The notes under the pieces are model-generated. The model did not search any database and was not told where the DNA came from. It saw only the letters and a program-made list of their open reading frames with translations. Made by a program: the position numbers and the translations under genes. 64,000 nucleotides of DNA from Thalassovita autumnalis (GTDB taxonomy: Bacteria > Pseudomonadota > Alphaproteobacteria > Rhodobacterales > Rhodobacteraceae): NCBI RefSeq assembly GCF_001458255.1, contig NZ_CYSB01000024.1:29249-93248 (forward strand), read 5' to 3'. Within the stretch, counting starts at the first letter, position 1, and the number at the start of each line of letters is the position of its first letter. This document shows, piece after piece, positions 36,593 through 46,071 of this stretch.

Positions 36593-36779
36593 GGTGAACG
36601 GCGAAGGCATGACTCCACGGGCGGAGACACTGGCAGAGCTGTTGGAGGATTGCGGGTTTGAAACCGCGTCAGTGGCCACGGCGGTAAACGGGCAGTTTGT
36701 TCCGCGTGGGGGGCGCGCTGCCGTAAAACTGACGGATGGCGACCGGATTGAGGTCTTGTCGCCCATGCAGGGGGGCTGA
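36582..36779 (+). CDS. thiS: Sulfur carrier protein ThiS
   Basis: 65 residues, ubiquitin-like fold ending in the essential Gly-Gly (SPMQGG). Its start overlaps thiO by 11 bp. It is adenylated by ThiF and carries sulfur as thiocarboxylate to ThiG. Confidence 0.94.
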
Positions 36780-36782
36780 GGG

Positions 36783-37538
36783 ATGTTTTATGGCGTAGAC
36801 CTAAAAAGCCGGCTGATGCTGGGCACGGCGCAATATCCCTCACCTGCCGTGTTGCAGCAGGCGATTGCTGCCTCAGGGGCTGAGGTGATCACCGTCTCAC
36901 TGCGCCGCGAAGGGCGGGGTGGCGCGGATTTCCGTCAGCTGATTGCGGAAACCGGCTGTCGTATTTTGCCAAATACTGCGGGCTGCCACACAGCCGCCGA
37001 AGCGATCACCACCGCTCAGATGGCACGCGAGGTGTTTGGCACCAGTTGGATCAAGCTGGAGGTGATCGGCCATGCCGACACTTTGCAGCCCGATCCCTTT
37101 GCACTGGTGGAGGCCGCGCGTGTGCTGTGCGCCGATGGGTTTCAGGTGTTCCCCTACACGACAGAGGATTTGATCCTTGGCGAAAAACTGGTGGAGGCCG
37201 GCTGTCAGGTTCTGATGCCCTGGGGCGCGCCCATCGGGTCCGGGCAGGGCCTGCGCAATCTGGAAGGGCTGCGCAGCATGCGGGCGCATTTTCCGGATAT
37301 TCCCTTGGTTGTGGATGCCGGTATAGGCGCGCCCAGTCAGGCCGCACAGGCGATGGAACTGGGTTATGACGCGGTGCTTTTGAACACAGCCGTGGCCAAG
37401 GCGCTGGATCCGGTTGGCATGGCGGCGGCCTTTGGTCAGGCGGTGGCGGCCGGACAGATGGCAGCGGAGGCCGGTCTGATGCCCAAACGCGATATGGCGG
37501 TGGCCTCCACCCCGATTTTTGGCCTCGCGCAGCTTTGA
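36783..37538 (+). CDS. thiG: Thiazole synthase
   Basis: 251 residues: [20 protein letters not shown], the Schiff-base Lys in [37 protein letters not shown] and [20 protein letters not shown]. It builds the thiazole phosphate from deoxyxylulose phosphate, ThiS thiocarboxylate and dehydroglycine. It follows thiS with 3 bp between. Confidence 0.96.
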   Translation: MFYGVDLKSRLMLGTAQYPSPAVLQQAIAASGAEVITVSLRREGRGGADFRQLIAETGCRILPNTAGCHTAAEAITTAQMAREVFGTSWIKLEVIGHADTLQPDPFALVEAARVLCADGFQVFPYTTEDLILGEKLVEAGCQVLMPWGAPIGSGQGLRNLEGLRSMRAHFPDIPLVVDAGIGAPSQAAQAMELGYDAVLLNTAVAKALDPVGMAAAFGQAVAAGQMAAEAGLMPKRDMAVASTPIFGLAQL

Positions 37539-37549
37539 GGAAAGAGAAG

Positions 37550-38143
37550 ATGTTGGATAGGTTCTATTTGATCGTGGGCCATGTGGCCGAATTAGAACTG
37601 CTGGTGCCGCAGGGGGTTAAGCTGGTGCAGCTGCGCCTGAAGGACCAGCCCGAGGCTGAATTGCGCCGCCAGATCGCCCGGGCGCGGGATCTTTGTGCGG
37701 TGCATGGGACGCAGCTGGTGGTGAATGACCATTGGCAACTGGCGATGGAGCTGAACTGTACCTTTGTGCATCTGGGGCAGGAGGATCTGGACACCGCCGA
37801 TATCGCGGCGTTGCGCCAGAAGGGCGTGCGCTTTGGCCTCTCAACCCATGATGAGGCCGAGTTGGACCGCGCGCTCAGCCATGATCCGTCCTATGTGGCC
37901 TTGGGCCCAGTCTATGAAACCAAGCTCAAGAAAATGCCCTGGGCCCCGCAGGGTTTGCAGAAGCTAAAGCGCTGGAAGGCGCGGGTTGGCGACCTGCCTT
38001 TGGTGGCTATCGGAGGGCTGACACCGGAACGGCTGCCCGGTGTCTTTGAGGCAGGGGCAGACAGTGCTGCGGTTGTCACCGATATCTTGTTGGCTGAGGA
38101 CCCCGAGGCGCGCACCCGCAAGTGGCTGGAGGCCACGCGATGA
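37550..38143 (+). CDS. thiE: Thiamine-phosphate synthase ThiE
   Basis: 197 residues, TIM barrel: VKLVQLRLKDQPEAELRRQI, VNDHWQLAMELNCTFVHLGQ, EDLDTADI, ALGPVYETKLKKM and PLVAIGGLTPERLPGVFEAG. It couples HMP-PP and thiazole phosphate. I chose the ATG at 37550, preceded by GAGGAAAGAG, rather than an overlapping TTG in thiG. Confidence 0.9.
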   Translation: MLDRFYLIVGHVAELELLVPQGVKLVQLRLKDQPEAELRRQIARARDLCAVHGTQLVVNDHWQLAMELNCTFVHLGQEDLDTADIAALRQKGVRFGLSTHDEAELDRALSHDPSYVALGPVYETKLKKMPWAPQGLQKLKRWKARVGDLPLVAIGGLTPERLPGVFEAGADSAAVVTDILLAEDPEARTRKWLEATR

Positions 38144-39096
38144 ACCGCTACGCCCGGCAGGAACAATTGGCTGAGGTCGGCCCGGCCGGGCAGCGCCGCC
38201 TGCGGGCGGCACGGGTTTTGGTTGTGGGCTGTGGTGGCCTTGGCGCCACGGTGATCCCAGCCTTGGCGGGAGCCGGAGTGGGACATCTACACCTGATGGA
38301 TCCCGACAGGGTTGAGGAAAGCAACCTACACCGCCAGACCCTGTTTCGTCAGTCAGATATCGGCCGCAGCAAGGCCGTTCTGGCCGCGCAGATGGCGATG
38401 GCTCTGAATCCTGAGGTTTCTGCCTCCACCCAGATGGTCCGATTGGATGCGGCATCTGTGGTTGGCGCGTTAAAGGGCATCGATCTGGTGCTGGACGCGG
38501 CAGACAGCTTTGCGGCGACCTATGTTCTGTCTGATGCCTGCCGCGATCTGGCTGTGCCGCTGATTTCAGCGTCAGTGCTGGGGCGCAGCGGCTATGTCGG
38601 CGGATTTTGCGGTGGCGCTCCGTCGTATCGCGCGGTGTTTCCGGATCTGCCTACCGACCGCCAGACCTGCGCCGAGGCCGGGGTTCTAGGCCCGGTGGTT
38701 GCCACCCTGGGGGCGCTGCAGGCGCAGATGGCTTTGTCCTGTCTTCTGGGATTGGCGCCCAGCCCGCTTGGGCAGATGATGCAGGTGGATCTGGCCAATT
38801 GGCGGGTATCCTCCTTCCGGTTCGATGGCGCGGAGGAGGTTGCGGGGCATGGTTTTGTCGCCACTTCGCAGGTTGCACTGCAGGATCGGGTGATTGAGTT
38901 GCGCCCAGCGGAGGAGGCCGCTCTTGCCCTGCCACAGGCCACCCGTGTCCCGGCGACGGATCTGACCAGCTTGCCCAAGATTTCGGGCCGCACTGTTTTG
39001 GCCTGTCGCAGCGGGCTGCGTGCCTGGGCGGCGGCGGATCAACTGGCGGCGGCAGGGCACCGGGATCTGGTGCTTCTGGCGGCGGGGGACGGGTGA
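38140..39096 (+). CDS. thiF: ThiF/MoeB-type adenylyltransferase with rhodanese-like tail
   Basis: 318 residues. The E1-like domain shows ARVLVVGCGGLGATVIPALA, MDPDRVEESNLHRQTLFRQS, DIGRSKAVLAA and the cysteine of TCAEAGVLGPVV. The CxxC zinc pairs common in MoeB were not seen. The last 45 residues (TVLACRSGLRAWAAADQLAA) resemble a shortened rhodanese domain with an active-site-like CRSGLR. It adenylates the ThiS C-terminus. Start overlaps thiE as ATGA. Confidence 0.9.
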   Translation: MNRYARQEQLAEVGPAGQRRLRAARVLVVGCGGLGATVIPALAGAGVGHLHLMDPDRVEESNLHRQTLFRQSDIGRSKAVLAAQMAMALNPEVSASTQMVRLDAASVVGALKGIDLVLDAADSFAATYVLSDACRDLAVPLISASVLGRSGYVGGFCGGAPSYRAVFPDLPTDRQTCAEAGVLGPVVATLGALQAQMALSCLLGLAPSPLGQMMQVDLANWRVSSFRFDGAEEVAGHGFVATSQVALQDRVIELRPAEEAALALPQATRVPATDLTSLPKISGRTVLACRSGLRAWAAADQLAAAGHRDLVLLAAGDG

Positions 39097-39812
39097 TGGC
39101 TGTTTTGATGATCGGTGGCATGGACAGTTCTGGCGGGGCCGGTCTGTTGCGCGATTTTGCCACGGCAGCAGCATTCAACATTGCTGCGCGGGTGGCGGTC
39201 ACTGCGGTGACGGCACAGACCGACGGGGCCGTTTTGCGCGCGGACATCTGCGCGGCAGAACTGGTGCAGGCGCAGATCCGGGCGGCATTTCAGCAGGGGG
39301 CTGTGAGAGCGGTGAAAATCGGCATGTTGGGCAATGCCGCCGTGGTGCGGGCCGTAGCTGAGGCGTTGCACGCTGATCTGCCCCCGGGGGTGCCGGTGGT
39401 GCTGGATCCGGTGATCGCATCCTCCTCCGGCAAGGCGCTTCTGGATGCGGCGGGGCTTGCGGCCCTGACCGAATTGTTGCCGCAGGTGGATCTGGTGACG
39501 CCGAATTTGCCGGAACTGGCCCGTCTGGGGGAGGGTCTGGGCGCCGATGATCCGGTTGCGGCCCTGTTGCAGGCCGGTGCGGATGCGGTGCTTGTCAAAG
39601 GGGGGCATGACATCGGGGCAGAGGCGGTGGATCGTCTGGTCATCGCGGATCAGGTCACGACCTTCACGGCCCCTCGGCTACCCGGCACCCGCCGTGGCAC
39701 CGGCTGCACCCTGGCGGCGGCCATTGCCTGTGGGCTGGCCGTGGGGAAGCCGCTGCCTGAGGCCGTGAAACAGGCCAAGGCGCATGTGACCGCTTATCTG
39801 CAGGCGGCTTGA
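39096..39812 (+). CDS. thiD: Hydroxymethylpyrimidine/phosphomethylpyrimidine kinase
   Basis: 238 residues: MIGGMDSSGGAGLLRDFATA, AAFQQGAVRAVKIGMLGNAA, VVLDPVIASSSGK, VTPNLPELARL and LPGTRRGTGCTLAAAIACGL with the ribokinase anion hole. It phosphorylates HMP twice. Its ATG overlaps the thiF stop (TGATG). Last gene of the operon. Confidence 0.93.
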   Translation: MAVLMIGGMDSSGGAGLLRDFATAAAFNIAARVAVTAVTAQTDGAVLRADICAAELVQAQIRAAFQQGAVRAVKIGMLGNAAVVRAVAEALHADLPPGVPVVLDPVIASSSGKALLDAAGLAALTELLPQVDLVTPNLPELARLGEGLGADDPVAALLQAGADAVLVKGGHDIGAEAVDRLVIADQVTTFTAPRLPGTRRGTGCTLAAAIACGLAVGKPLPEAVKQAKAHVTAYLQAA

Positions 39813-39825
39813 TCCAGCCAAGGCT

Positions 39826-42800
39826 TCAATGGAAATCACGGCTGGGGAACAGTCGTTTCGCCTGTTCCCGTGGGTGCCTGGCCCCGGACCTTGGCGGTTT
39901 GCCTGCGCTGCGGCGTGGGGGGCGTGGCGCATCATCCGCCTGAGGCAGTGTTTCGCCAATGTCGGGCGCCAGCGGATGGCCAAGCGCGGTCAGCCGGTGC
40001 GATTCATCGCTGATGTGATGGGCAATCAGATGGGTCACAATGCCTTCGCGCTGCAAATGCCCGCTAACCCGCAGCAATCGCCCGCCCATGACAACGGCGC
40101 GAAACTGTTCATACATCTTGGGCCAGACAATCACGTTGCTGACGCCTGTTTCATCCTCCAACGTCAGGAAAATCACGCCAGAGGCTGTGCCGGGCCGTTG
40201 CCGGGTGATGACCAGCCCACAGACGGTGCATTTGCCCAAAGGCGCGCGATGCAGGTCGGAATGCAGCGTCAGGCCGGGCAGATCGGGGCGGATCAGCTCC
40301 ATCGGGTGGGCCTTGAGGCTGAGGCGGGTGGTGACGTAATCCTCCACCACTTCCTCGCCCAGATGCATCTGCGGCAGCTCCACATGTGGCTCCACGATGC
40401 CCTCCCCATCGAAGGGATCGTTGAACAGCGGCAGCGGCGCGGGCGAGCGGATGGTTTTCACCTGCCACAGCGCATCGCGGCGGTTGAGGCCCATCGCGGC
40501 AAAGCCATCGGCCTCAGCCAGACGTTCCAGGGTGGCGGGTTTGATGCCGGCGCGCAGCCACAGACTCTGGGGATCGGGGTAGCCATTGCCGCGGGCGGCG
40601 ACAATCCAGCCGGCATCCTCTTCTTTCAGGCCTTTGATCTGGCGGAATCCCAGCCGCAAAGCCAGCGCGCCATCGGGGCGGCGTTCCAACGTATTGTCCC
40701 AATCGGAATTGTTGACGCAGATCGGGCGCACCTCAATCTGGTGTTCCCGCGCGTCCCGCACGATCTGGGCCGGGGCGTAAAACCCCATCGGCTGGGAATT
40801 CAGCAGGGCGCAGGCAAAGATCGCCGGGTGGTGGCGTTTCAGCCAGGCAGAGACATAGGCCAGCATGGCAAAGGCGGCGGCGTGGCTTTCGGGGAAACCG
40901 TATTCGCCAAACCCTTCGATCTGGCCGAAACACTGCAGGGCAAAAGCCTCCTCATAGCCACGTTCCAGCATGCCGTTCACAAAGCGATCGCGGAAGGTGC
41001 CGATGGTGCCCATCCGCCGGAAGGTGGCCAGCGAGCGGCGCAACCGGTCGGCCTCTTCGGCGGTGAAACCAGCCGCCACTACGGCAATCTGCATCGCCTG
41101 TTCCTGAAACAGCGGCACGCCAAGGGTTTTGCCCAGAACTTCGCGCAGGGCCTCAGACGGGAAGCTGACCTGCTCGCGCCCCTGACGGCGGTTGATATAG
41201 GGGTGGACCATATCGCCCTGGATCGGGCCGGGGCGCACAATCGCCACCTCAATCACCAGATCATAGAAGGTGCGCGGCCGCATCCGGGGCAGGAAGTTCA
41301 TCTGCGCCCGGCTTTCGACCTGAAACACCCCGATGGCATCGGCAATGCACAGCATGTCATAGGTCGCCGGATCCTCCTGCGGGACCGAGGCTATTGCAAG
41401 TTCCTGACCTTCATGACTGCGCAGCAAATCGAAACTTTTGCGGATACAGGTCAGCATGCCCAGGCTCAGGACGTCGATTTTCAGGATCCCCAGCGCGTCA
41501 ATGTCATCCTTGTCCCACTCGATACAGGTGCGATCCTCCATCGCGGCGTTTTCGATCGGGCACAGCTCGTCCAGCCGGCCCCGGGTGATGACAAAACCGC
41601 CGACATGCTGGCTGAGGTGGCGCGGGAAACCGATCACCTCGCCGATCAGCCGCACGGTCTGGCGCAGGCGCAGGTCCTGTAGATCCAGCCCCAGTTCCTG
41701 CATTCGGTCCGGATCCGGCCCCTTGCCGGACATGCCCCAGATCTGACTGGACAACCCAGCGGTCACATCCTGGCTGAGCCCCATGACCTTGCCCACCTCA
41801 CGGATCGCCGCGCGGGAACGGAAGTGGATCACCGTCGCGCAGAGCCCCGCCCGTTCGCGGCCGTATTTTTCATAGATGTGCTGGATCACCTCTTCGCGCC
41901 GTTCATGTTCGAAATCGACGTCAATATCCGGCGGTTCCCCGCGGTGTTCCGAGATGAACCGCTCAAACACCATGGTGATTGTGTCCGGCCCCACATCGGT
42001 GATCCCCAGCGCGTAACACAGGACCGAGTTCGCCGCAGACCCGCGCCCCTGACAAAGGATATCAAGGCTGCGGGCATAGGCGACGATATCGTGCACGGTC
42101 AGGAAATAGGCGGCAAATCCCAGCTTGCCGACCATGCGCAGCTCTTTGTCTTTCAAGGCGGTCACATGATCCGGCACCCCCGTGGGGTAGCGCCGTTGCA
42201 ACCCTTCTGTGGCCAGCCGCGCCAGCCGGTCCTGTGGCGCCTCACCACTGTCGCTGACCTCATCGGGGTAGCTGTAGGACAGTTCGCTCAGATCAAAGGT
42301 GCAGCGGTTGGCAATCTCCACCGCGCGGCGGATGGCGGCGGGGTGGCGGCGGTAGAGGCGGGCCATATCAGCGGCCCCTTTCAGACGGCGTTCGCCGTTG
42401 GGCAGGGCGCGGGTGCCGATCTCATCAATGGTGATATGCTCGCGCATGCAGGTCAGTACATCGGCCAGCTGCCGCCGCGACCCGTGGTGCATCAGCACAT
42501 CGCCCACCGCCACCATCGGTGTGGCGCAGTGGTGGGCCAGCCGGGCGCAGCGGTCAAACCACATCTGATCACTGCCATCATAGCGCGGCGCAGCCCCCAG
42601 ATAGACATGGCCGGGAAACTGCCGCGCCATCTGTTTCAGGGGCCGGCTGGCCTGCGCAAGCGGCTGATCTTTGGGCGGCAGGGCGATGAAGATCATATCT
42701 TCCCCCGCGGCCAGCACATCCTCCAGATCCAGATGACACTCGCCCTTCTCCGCCCGCCGTTTGCCCAGCGTCAGCAGCCGTGACAGGCGACCATAGGCGG

Positions 42801-43242
42801 GCAGGCTGCGGGGCAGGGCGATCCAGTCAAGGATGCAGTCGCGCAGCACCAGACGGCTGCCGACAATCAGACGCGGCAGGGCGGGGGCGTCCTGCACCGG
42901 GACTGGGATCGGGTTGCGTGGACCGATTTCCTGACGGGAACACTGATCCACCCGATGTTCCGAGCGGATCTGGATCGCCTCTTGTTGCTGTGCCTCTTCC
43001 TGTGCCCGCTTCAACTCTTTCAGTGCCGACCAGGCCCGCACCACACCGGCCAGTGAGTTGCGGTCGGTGACGGCAATTGCCTCCAGCCCCAGTCCGGCGG
43101 CGCGGGTGACCAGCTCCTCGGGGTGGGAGGCACCGGTGAGGAAGGTGAAGTTTGAGGTCACCGCTAGTTCCGCATAGGGCGGCACCGGCAGGGCGCGGGT
43201 GGTCTGGCGGTCTGCTGTATTCGCGGCGGCGGGGGCGGTCAT
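39826..43242 (-). CDS. dnaE2: Error-prone DNA polymerase III alpha subunit DnaE2
   Basis: 1,138 residues. N-terminal PHP domain (YAELAVTSNFTFLTGASHPE, AIAVTDRNSLAG), polymerase active-site Asp pair in PPDIDVDFEHERREE, QGRGSAANSVLCYALGI, DVLSLGMLTCI, FPESHAAAFAMLAYVSAWLK, and a C-terminal OB fold (GVIFLTLEDETGVSNVIVWP). It makes mutagenic lesion bypass with ImuA and ImuB. Start at 43242 overlaps the imuB stop (ATGA); the longer frame upstream lies inside imuB. Confidence 0.95.
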   Translation of the reverse strand: MTAPAAANTADRQTTRALPVPPYAELAVTSNFTFLTGASHPEELVTRAAGLGLEAIAVTDRNSLAGVVRAWSALKELKRAQEEAQQQEAIQIRSEHRVDQCSRQEIGPRNPIPVPVQDAPALPRLIVGSRLVLRDCILDWIALPRSLPAYGRLSRLLTLGKRRAEKGECHLDLEDVLAAGEDMIFIALPPKDQPLAQASRPLKQMARQFPGHVYLGAAPRYDGSDQMWFDRCARLAHHCATPMVAVGDVLMHHGSRRQLADVLTCMREHITIDEIGTRALPNGERRLKGAADMARLYRRHPAAIRRAVEIANRCTFDLSELSYSYPDEVSDSGEAPQDRLARLATEGLQRRYPTGVPDHVTALKDKELRMVGKLGFAAYFLTVHDIVAYARSLDILCQGRGSAANSVLCYALGITDVGPDTITMVFERFISEHRGEPPDIDVDFEHERREEVIQHIYEKYGRERAGLCATVIHFRSRAAIREVGKVMGLSQDVTAGLSSQIWGMSGKGPDPDRMQELGLDLQDLRLRQTVRLIGEVIGFPRHLSQHVGGFVITRGRLDELCPIENAAMEDRTCIEWDKDDIDALGILKIDVLSLGMLTCIRKSFDLLRSHEGQELAIASVPQEDPATYDMLCIADAIGVFQVESRAQMNFLPRMRPRTFYDLVIEVAIVRPGPIQGDMVHPYINRRQGREQVSFPSEALREVLGKTLGVPLFQEQAMQIAVVAAGFTAEEADRLRRSLATFRRMGTIGTFRDRFVNGMLERGYEEAFALQCFGQIEGFGEYGFPESHAAAFAMLAYVSAWLKRHHPAIFACALLNSQPMGFYAPAQIVRDAREHQIEVRPICVNNSDWDNTLERRPDGALALRLGFRQIKGLKEEDAGWIVAARGNGYPDPQSLWLRAGIKPATLERLAEADGFAAMGLNRRDALWQVKTIRSPAPLPLFNDPFDGEGIVEPHVELPQMHLGEEVVEDYVTTRLSLKAHPMELIRPDLPGLTLHSDLHRAPLGKCTVCGLVITRQRPGTASGVIFLTLEDETGVSNVIVWPKMYEQFRAVVMGGRLLRVSGHLQREGIVTHLIAHHISDESHRLTALGHPLAPDIGETLPQADDAPRPPRRSAGKPPRSGARHPREQAKRLFPSRDFH

Positions 43243-44750
43243 GCAAACTCCCCCTGCACAAACCAGCCGGGGTTCTGCGGTGTGTGATACATCCACAGCC
43301 GGCGGCCCTGCCGGGTTTCCACCCGCCAGTAATCACGCACGCCATTTTGCCAGGCCTCAGAGGGCAGCCACCATTCCGGCGTCAGCCGTTCCGGCCCTTC
43401 CACATGCACCCGTTCCAACCGCATGCCCCGCCAGCGAAACTGGGGTGGCGGTTCGCGCCCCGGTCCGGTGGCACGGCCGCCAATCGGTTCTGGTGCAAAC
43501 AGGCGCAGGGGGCGCGGTGGCAGGGCGGCAGGGCGGGGCCATTTTTCGGCCGGCTCACTAAAGGCGGCGGCGGCCAGGATATGGGCGCGTTCGGGGATAT
43601 GGCTGTCGGCGGGCAGGAACCGCTGCACATTTTCCAGCCCAATCCGGGTGCCCAGTTTGGTGATCAGACTGGCCACGCCTTCCTCTTCGCTCTGACGGAT
43701 GGCGCTTTGGATCTGGGCGGGGGGCAGCGCCTCGACGCGTGGGGCGCCAAGGCGCAACTGGTCGATGCCATAACCGGCCTCAACCGCGCTGACGCCGCGC
43801 TCAAACAGCGGCAGGATCACAGCGGGGTCGTTCATTGCACGGGCCAGCCGCAGCTCAACCTGCTGGCTGGCCTGATCCACCCGCCGCAGGGTCAGCTGCA
43901 ACACCCGCGCGCCCATATCCTGCGCACGCAGCCTGTCACACAGTCCGTCCAGAAGCCGGGCCAGCCCCGCCATCACATCCGCGCTGAGGCCAATGGGCTC
44001 GGGCAGGGTCAGCCGCACACCGTAGCGCGGTGGGTCCGGCAGCGGGGTCAGCGGTTCGCCCTGCACCCCCAGCGCCTGATCCAGGCGCATCAGCACCCCG
44101 TTGCCAAAACGGCGGCTCAGCGGCGCACGCGGCGTGTCGTGCAGATCGCCGATGGTGCGCAGCCCCAGCCGTTCCAGCGCCACGCAGGTCGGTCCATCCA
44201 GCCGCAGCGCCGCCACCGGCAGCGGTCGCAGGGTGGGCAGGGGATCGCCGGGCGCAGCCACCCCTTCGTCAAAATGTGCCAGCGCCCAAGCGGCGCCACG
44301 GCTGTCGGCCAGTCCGATCCGGGCGGCGATACCCGCACGGGTCAGCCGCATCCGCATATCGGCCAGCATCTCACTCTCGCCGCCAAACAGATGGGTGGAG
44401 CCGCTGACATCCAGCACCAGCCCGTCGCGCCCCTCCACACCGACCCAAGGGCAGTAGCGCCCCGCCCAACGGGCCAGCGCCCGCAGGAACTGCTGGTCCA
44501 GCTCGGGTGTGGCGGGGCGGGTGATCAGATCGGGACGCAGAGCACGGGCATCAGACAGGGTCATGCCCTGCATCAGCCCCAGATGCTGGGCCTGCCCGCT
44601 AAGACAATAGAGCCGTTCCGTGTTGCTTTCGCGTAAGGTCAGGGCAAAGGGCGGCTCAGCCGTGGTCTGCGCGCAGCCCAAGGGGTGCTGACGCAGCGCG
44701 CGATCGCTCGCCAGTCTTGGAAACCACAATGACACGGTGCGACGTTGCAT
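43239..44750 (-). CDS. imuB: ImuB, inactive Y-family polymerase-like protein
   Basis: 503 residues: RTVSLWFPRLASDRALRQHP, ADMRMRLTRAGIAARIGLAD, LRLDGPTCVALERLGLRTIG, and a long C-terminal tail that links to the replication clamp and DnaE2 (WWRVE-like end: DYWRVETRQGRRLWMYH). ImuB lacks the catalytic acids of active Y-family polymerases, as known for the family. The N-terminus overlaps imuA by 95 bp. Confidence 0.92.
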   Translation of the reverse strand: MQRRTVSLWFPRLASDRALRQHPLGCAQTTAEPPFALTLRESNTERLYCLSGQAQHLGLMQGMTLSDARALRPDLITRPATPELDQQFLRALARWAGRYCPWVGVEGRDGLVLDVSGSTHLFGGESEMLADMRMRLTRAGIAARIGLADSRGAAWALAHFDEGVAAPGDPLPTLRPLPVAALRLDGPTCVALERLGLRTIGDLHDTPRAPLSRRFGNGVLMRLDQALGVQGEPLTPLPDPPRYGVRLTLPEPIGLSADVMAGLARLLDGLCDRLRAQDMGARVLQLTLRRVDQASQQVELRLARAMNDPAVILPLFERGVSAVEAGYGIDQLRLGAPRVEALPPAQIQSAIRQSEEEGVASLITKLGTRIGLENVQRFLPADSHIPERAHILAAAAFSEPAEKWPRPAALPPRPLRLFAPEPIGGRATGPGREPPPQFRWRGMRLERVHVEGPERLTPEWWLPSEAWQNGVRDYWRVETRQGRRLWMYHTPQNPGWFVQGEFA

Positions 44751-45309
44751 CCCAATCGGTGACCCAGCTTGCCAATGTTCCTGATTTGTTCTTGATAATA
44801 TCCCAGCGTTGCCGAGTCGAGTCGAGTCCCTTTTCAGGCCCGCTTTGCAGCGGGTTTCCCGCGCTGCCAGAGGCGGCTTTCCCAGACAGGGGCGTGCAAT
44901 GCCAGCGCGTTTCGGCCGCGTTGCTGCCCATGCCCTCAGGCATCACGATCAACCCGGTTGTGCGCCCGGCTTCGGCCGCCAGTTGCAATCGCCTGCCGTG
45001 GGTCAGGCTCAGCGGTTCATAAATCTCACAGATCACCAATCCCATCGCGCCCGAACGCAGCGCCTCTTCGGCGGCGGCCAGAAGATCCACTTGGGTCTTG
45101 GCCTTGGCCAGCAGGATTCGGGTGGGATCACAGTATTGCGCCAGCCCGACAGGGTTCAGCGCCTCATGGGACCAGTCCGGTAGGATCCACATCGAAGGTT
45201 TCGGGCTTGAATTACAGCAGCTTGCGGCAAAATACGTCGCGCCGGGGCCGCAAACCTCATGGGCGCGGCCGCGTTTCAGCGGGTAAACAGCGGTGAAATC
45301 GGCAGACAT
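44656..45309 (-). CDS. imuA: ImuA, RecA/SulA-like mutagenesis protein
   Basis: 217 residues: KRGRAHEVCGPGATYFAASC, SMWILPDWSHEALNPVGLAQ, DLLAAAEEALRSGAMGLVIC, HGRRLQLAAEAGRTTGLIVM and RWDIIKNKSG. It completes the imuA-imuB-dnaE2 cassette used for SOS mutagenesis. I chose the ATG at 45309, with AGAGGAAAC upstream. No clear LexA box was found. Confidence 0.88.
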   Translation of the reverse strand: MSADFTAVYPLKRGRAHEVCGPGATYFAASCCNSSPKPSMWILPDWSHEALNPVGLAQYCDPTRILLAKAKTQVDLLAAAEEALRSGAMGLVICEIYEPLSLTHGRRLQLAAEAGRTTGLIVMPEGMGSNAAETRWHCTPLSGKAASGSAGNPLQSGPEKGLDSTRQRWDIIKNKSGTLASWVTDWDATSHRVIVVSKTGERSRAASAPLGLRADHG

Positions 45310-45429
45310 ATGTTTCCTCTTTGTTCTTATAAAATGCGCGAGTCGCGACAAAATTCAAGAGGGGCAAAAGGGCAGGGTGGTCACCCTTGCAGCCTTGTTG
45401 CGGGGGCGCCCAATGCCTAACCTACGGCC

Positions 45430-46071
45430 ATGTTTGATTGCATTATATTTGATATGGATGGCACGCTGGTGGACAGTGAAACGCTGTGCAACAGGGCCTA
45501 TCTTACCCTGCTGCCGCAGCTACCCCTCACCGAGGATGAGATGGTGGCGCGTTTTCGTGGCCGTCGGTTTTCCACCATTCTGGCAGAGCTGGAACAGATG
45601 ATTGGCGCCCCGCTGCCCGAAGGGTTTGCGGAACGTTACAGGGCTGAGGTGAAGCGGCTGTTTTACCAATCGCTGGCCGCCTTTCCCGGCGTGCATGAGG
45701 CGTTGGCGCAGCTTGACGTGCCGCTTTGCATCGCATCGAGCGGGCCACAGGCCAAGATCCGCGCCGCGCTGGAAATCACGGGGCTTGCGCCGTTCTTTGG
45801 CGGGCGGATCTACAGCGCCTATGACATCCAAAGCTGGAAACCTGACCCGGATCTGTTTCTGCATGCGGCGCAGGCAATGGGTGCCCGGCCCGAAGCCTCT
45901 TTGGTGGTGGAGGATAGTGAGGTCGGCGTCGCCGCCGCACAGGCCGCCGGGATGCGCTGTGCCTTGCATGATCCTCATGGTCTGCATCTGCCCAAGGTCG
46001 CGCGGTTTGAACACTATCAGGCCTTCCCGGGTCTGGTCCGCCAGCTTGCCGGCGCGGTTACTTCCAGCTGA
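45430..46071 (+). CDS. HAD-family phosphatase, beta-phosphoglucomutase-like
   Basis: 213 residues with HAD motifs: FDMDGTLVDSE (nucleophile Asp), IASSGPQAKI, Lys in SWKPDPDLFLHAA, and VVEDSEVGVAAAQAAGMRC. The cap is the short alpha type. Substrate unknown; glycerol-3-phosphate or 2-phosphoglycolate-type compounds are possible. Its 3' end overlaps the convergent permease gene by 14 bp. Confidence 0.88.
   Translation: MFDCIIFDMDGTLVDSETLCNRAYLTLLPQLPLTEDEMVARFRGRRFSTILAELEQMIGAPLPEGFAERYRAEVKRLFYQSLAAFPGVHEALAQLDVPLCIASSGPQAKIRAALEITGLAPFFGGRIYSAYDIQSWKPDPDLFLHAAQAMGARPEASLVVEDSEVGVAAAQAAGMRCALHDPHGLHLPKVARFEHYQAFPGLVRQLAGAVTSS

Noticed and set aside
39829..41682. 617-codon frame opposite dnaE2
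   Set aside because: Shadow of dnaE2: low-complexity His/Gln/Arg-rich composition and no domain.
45315..45340. LexA (SOS) box upstream of imuA
   Set aside because: Only one GTTC half site; the second half differs in two of four bases.
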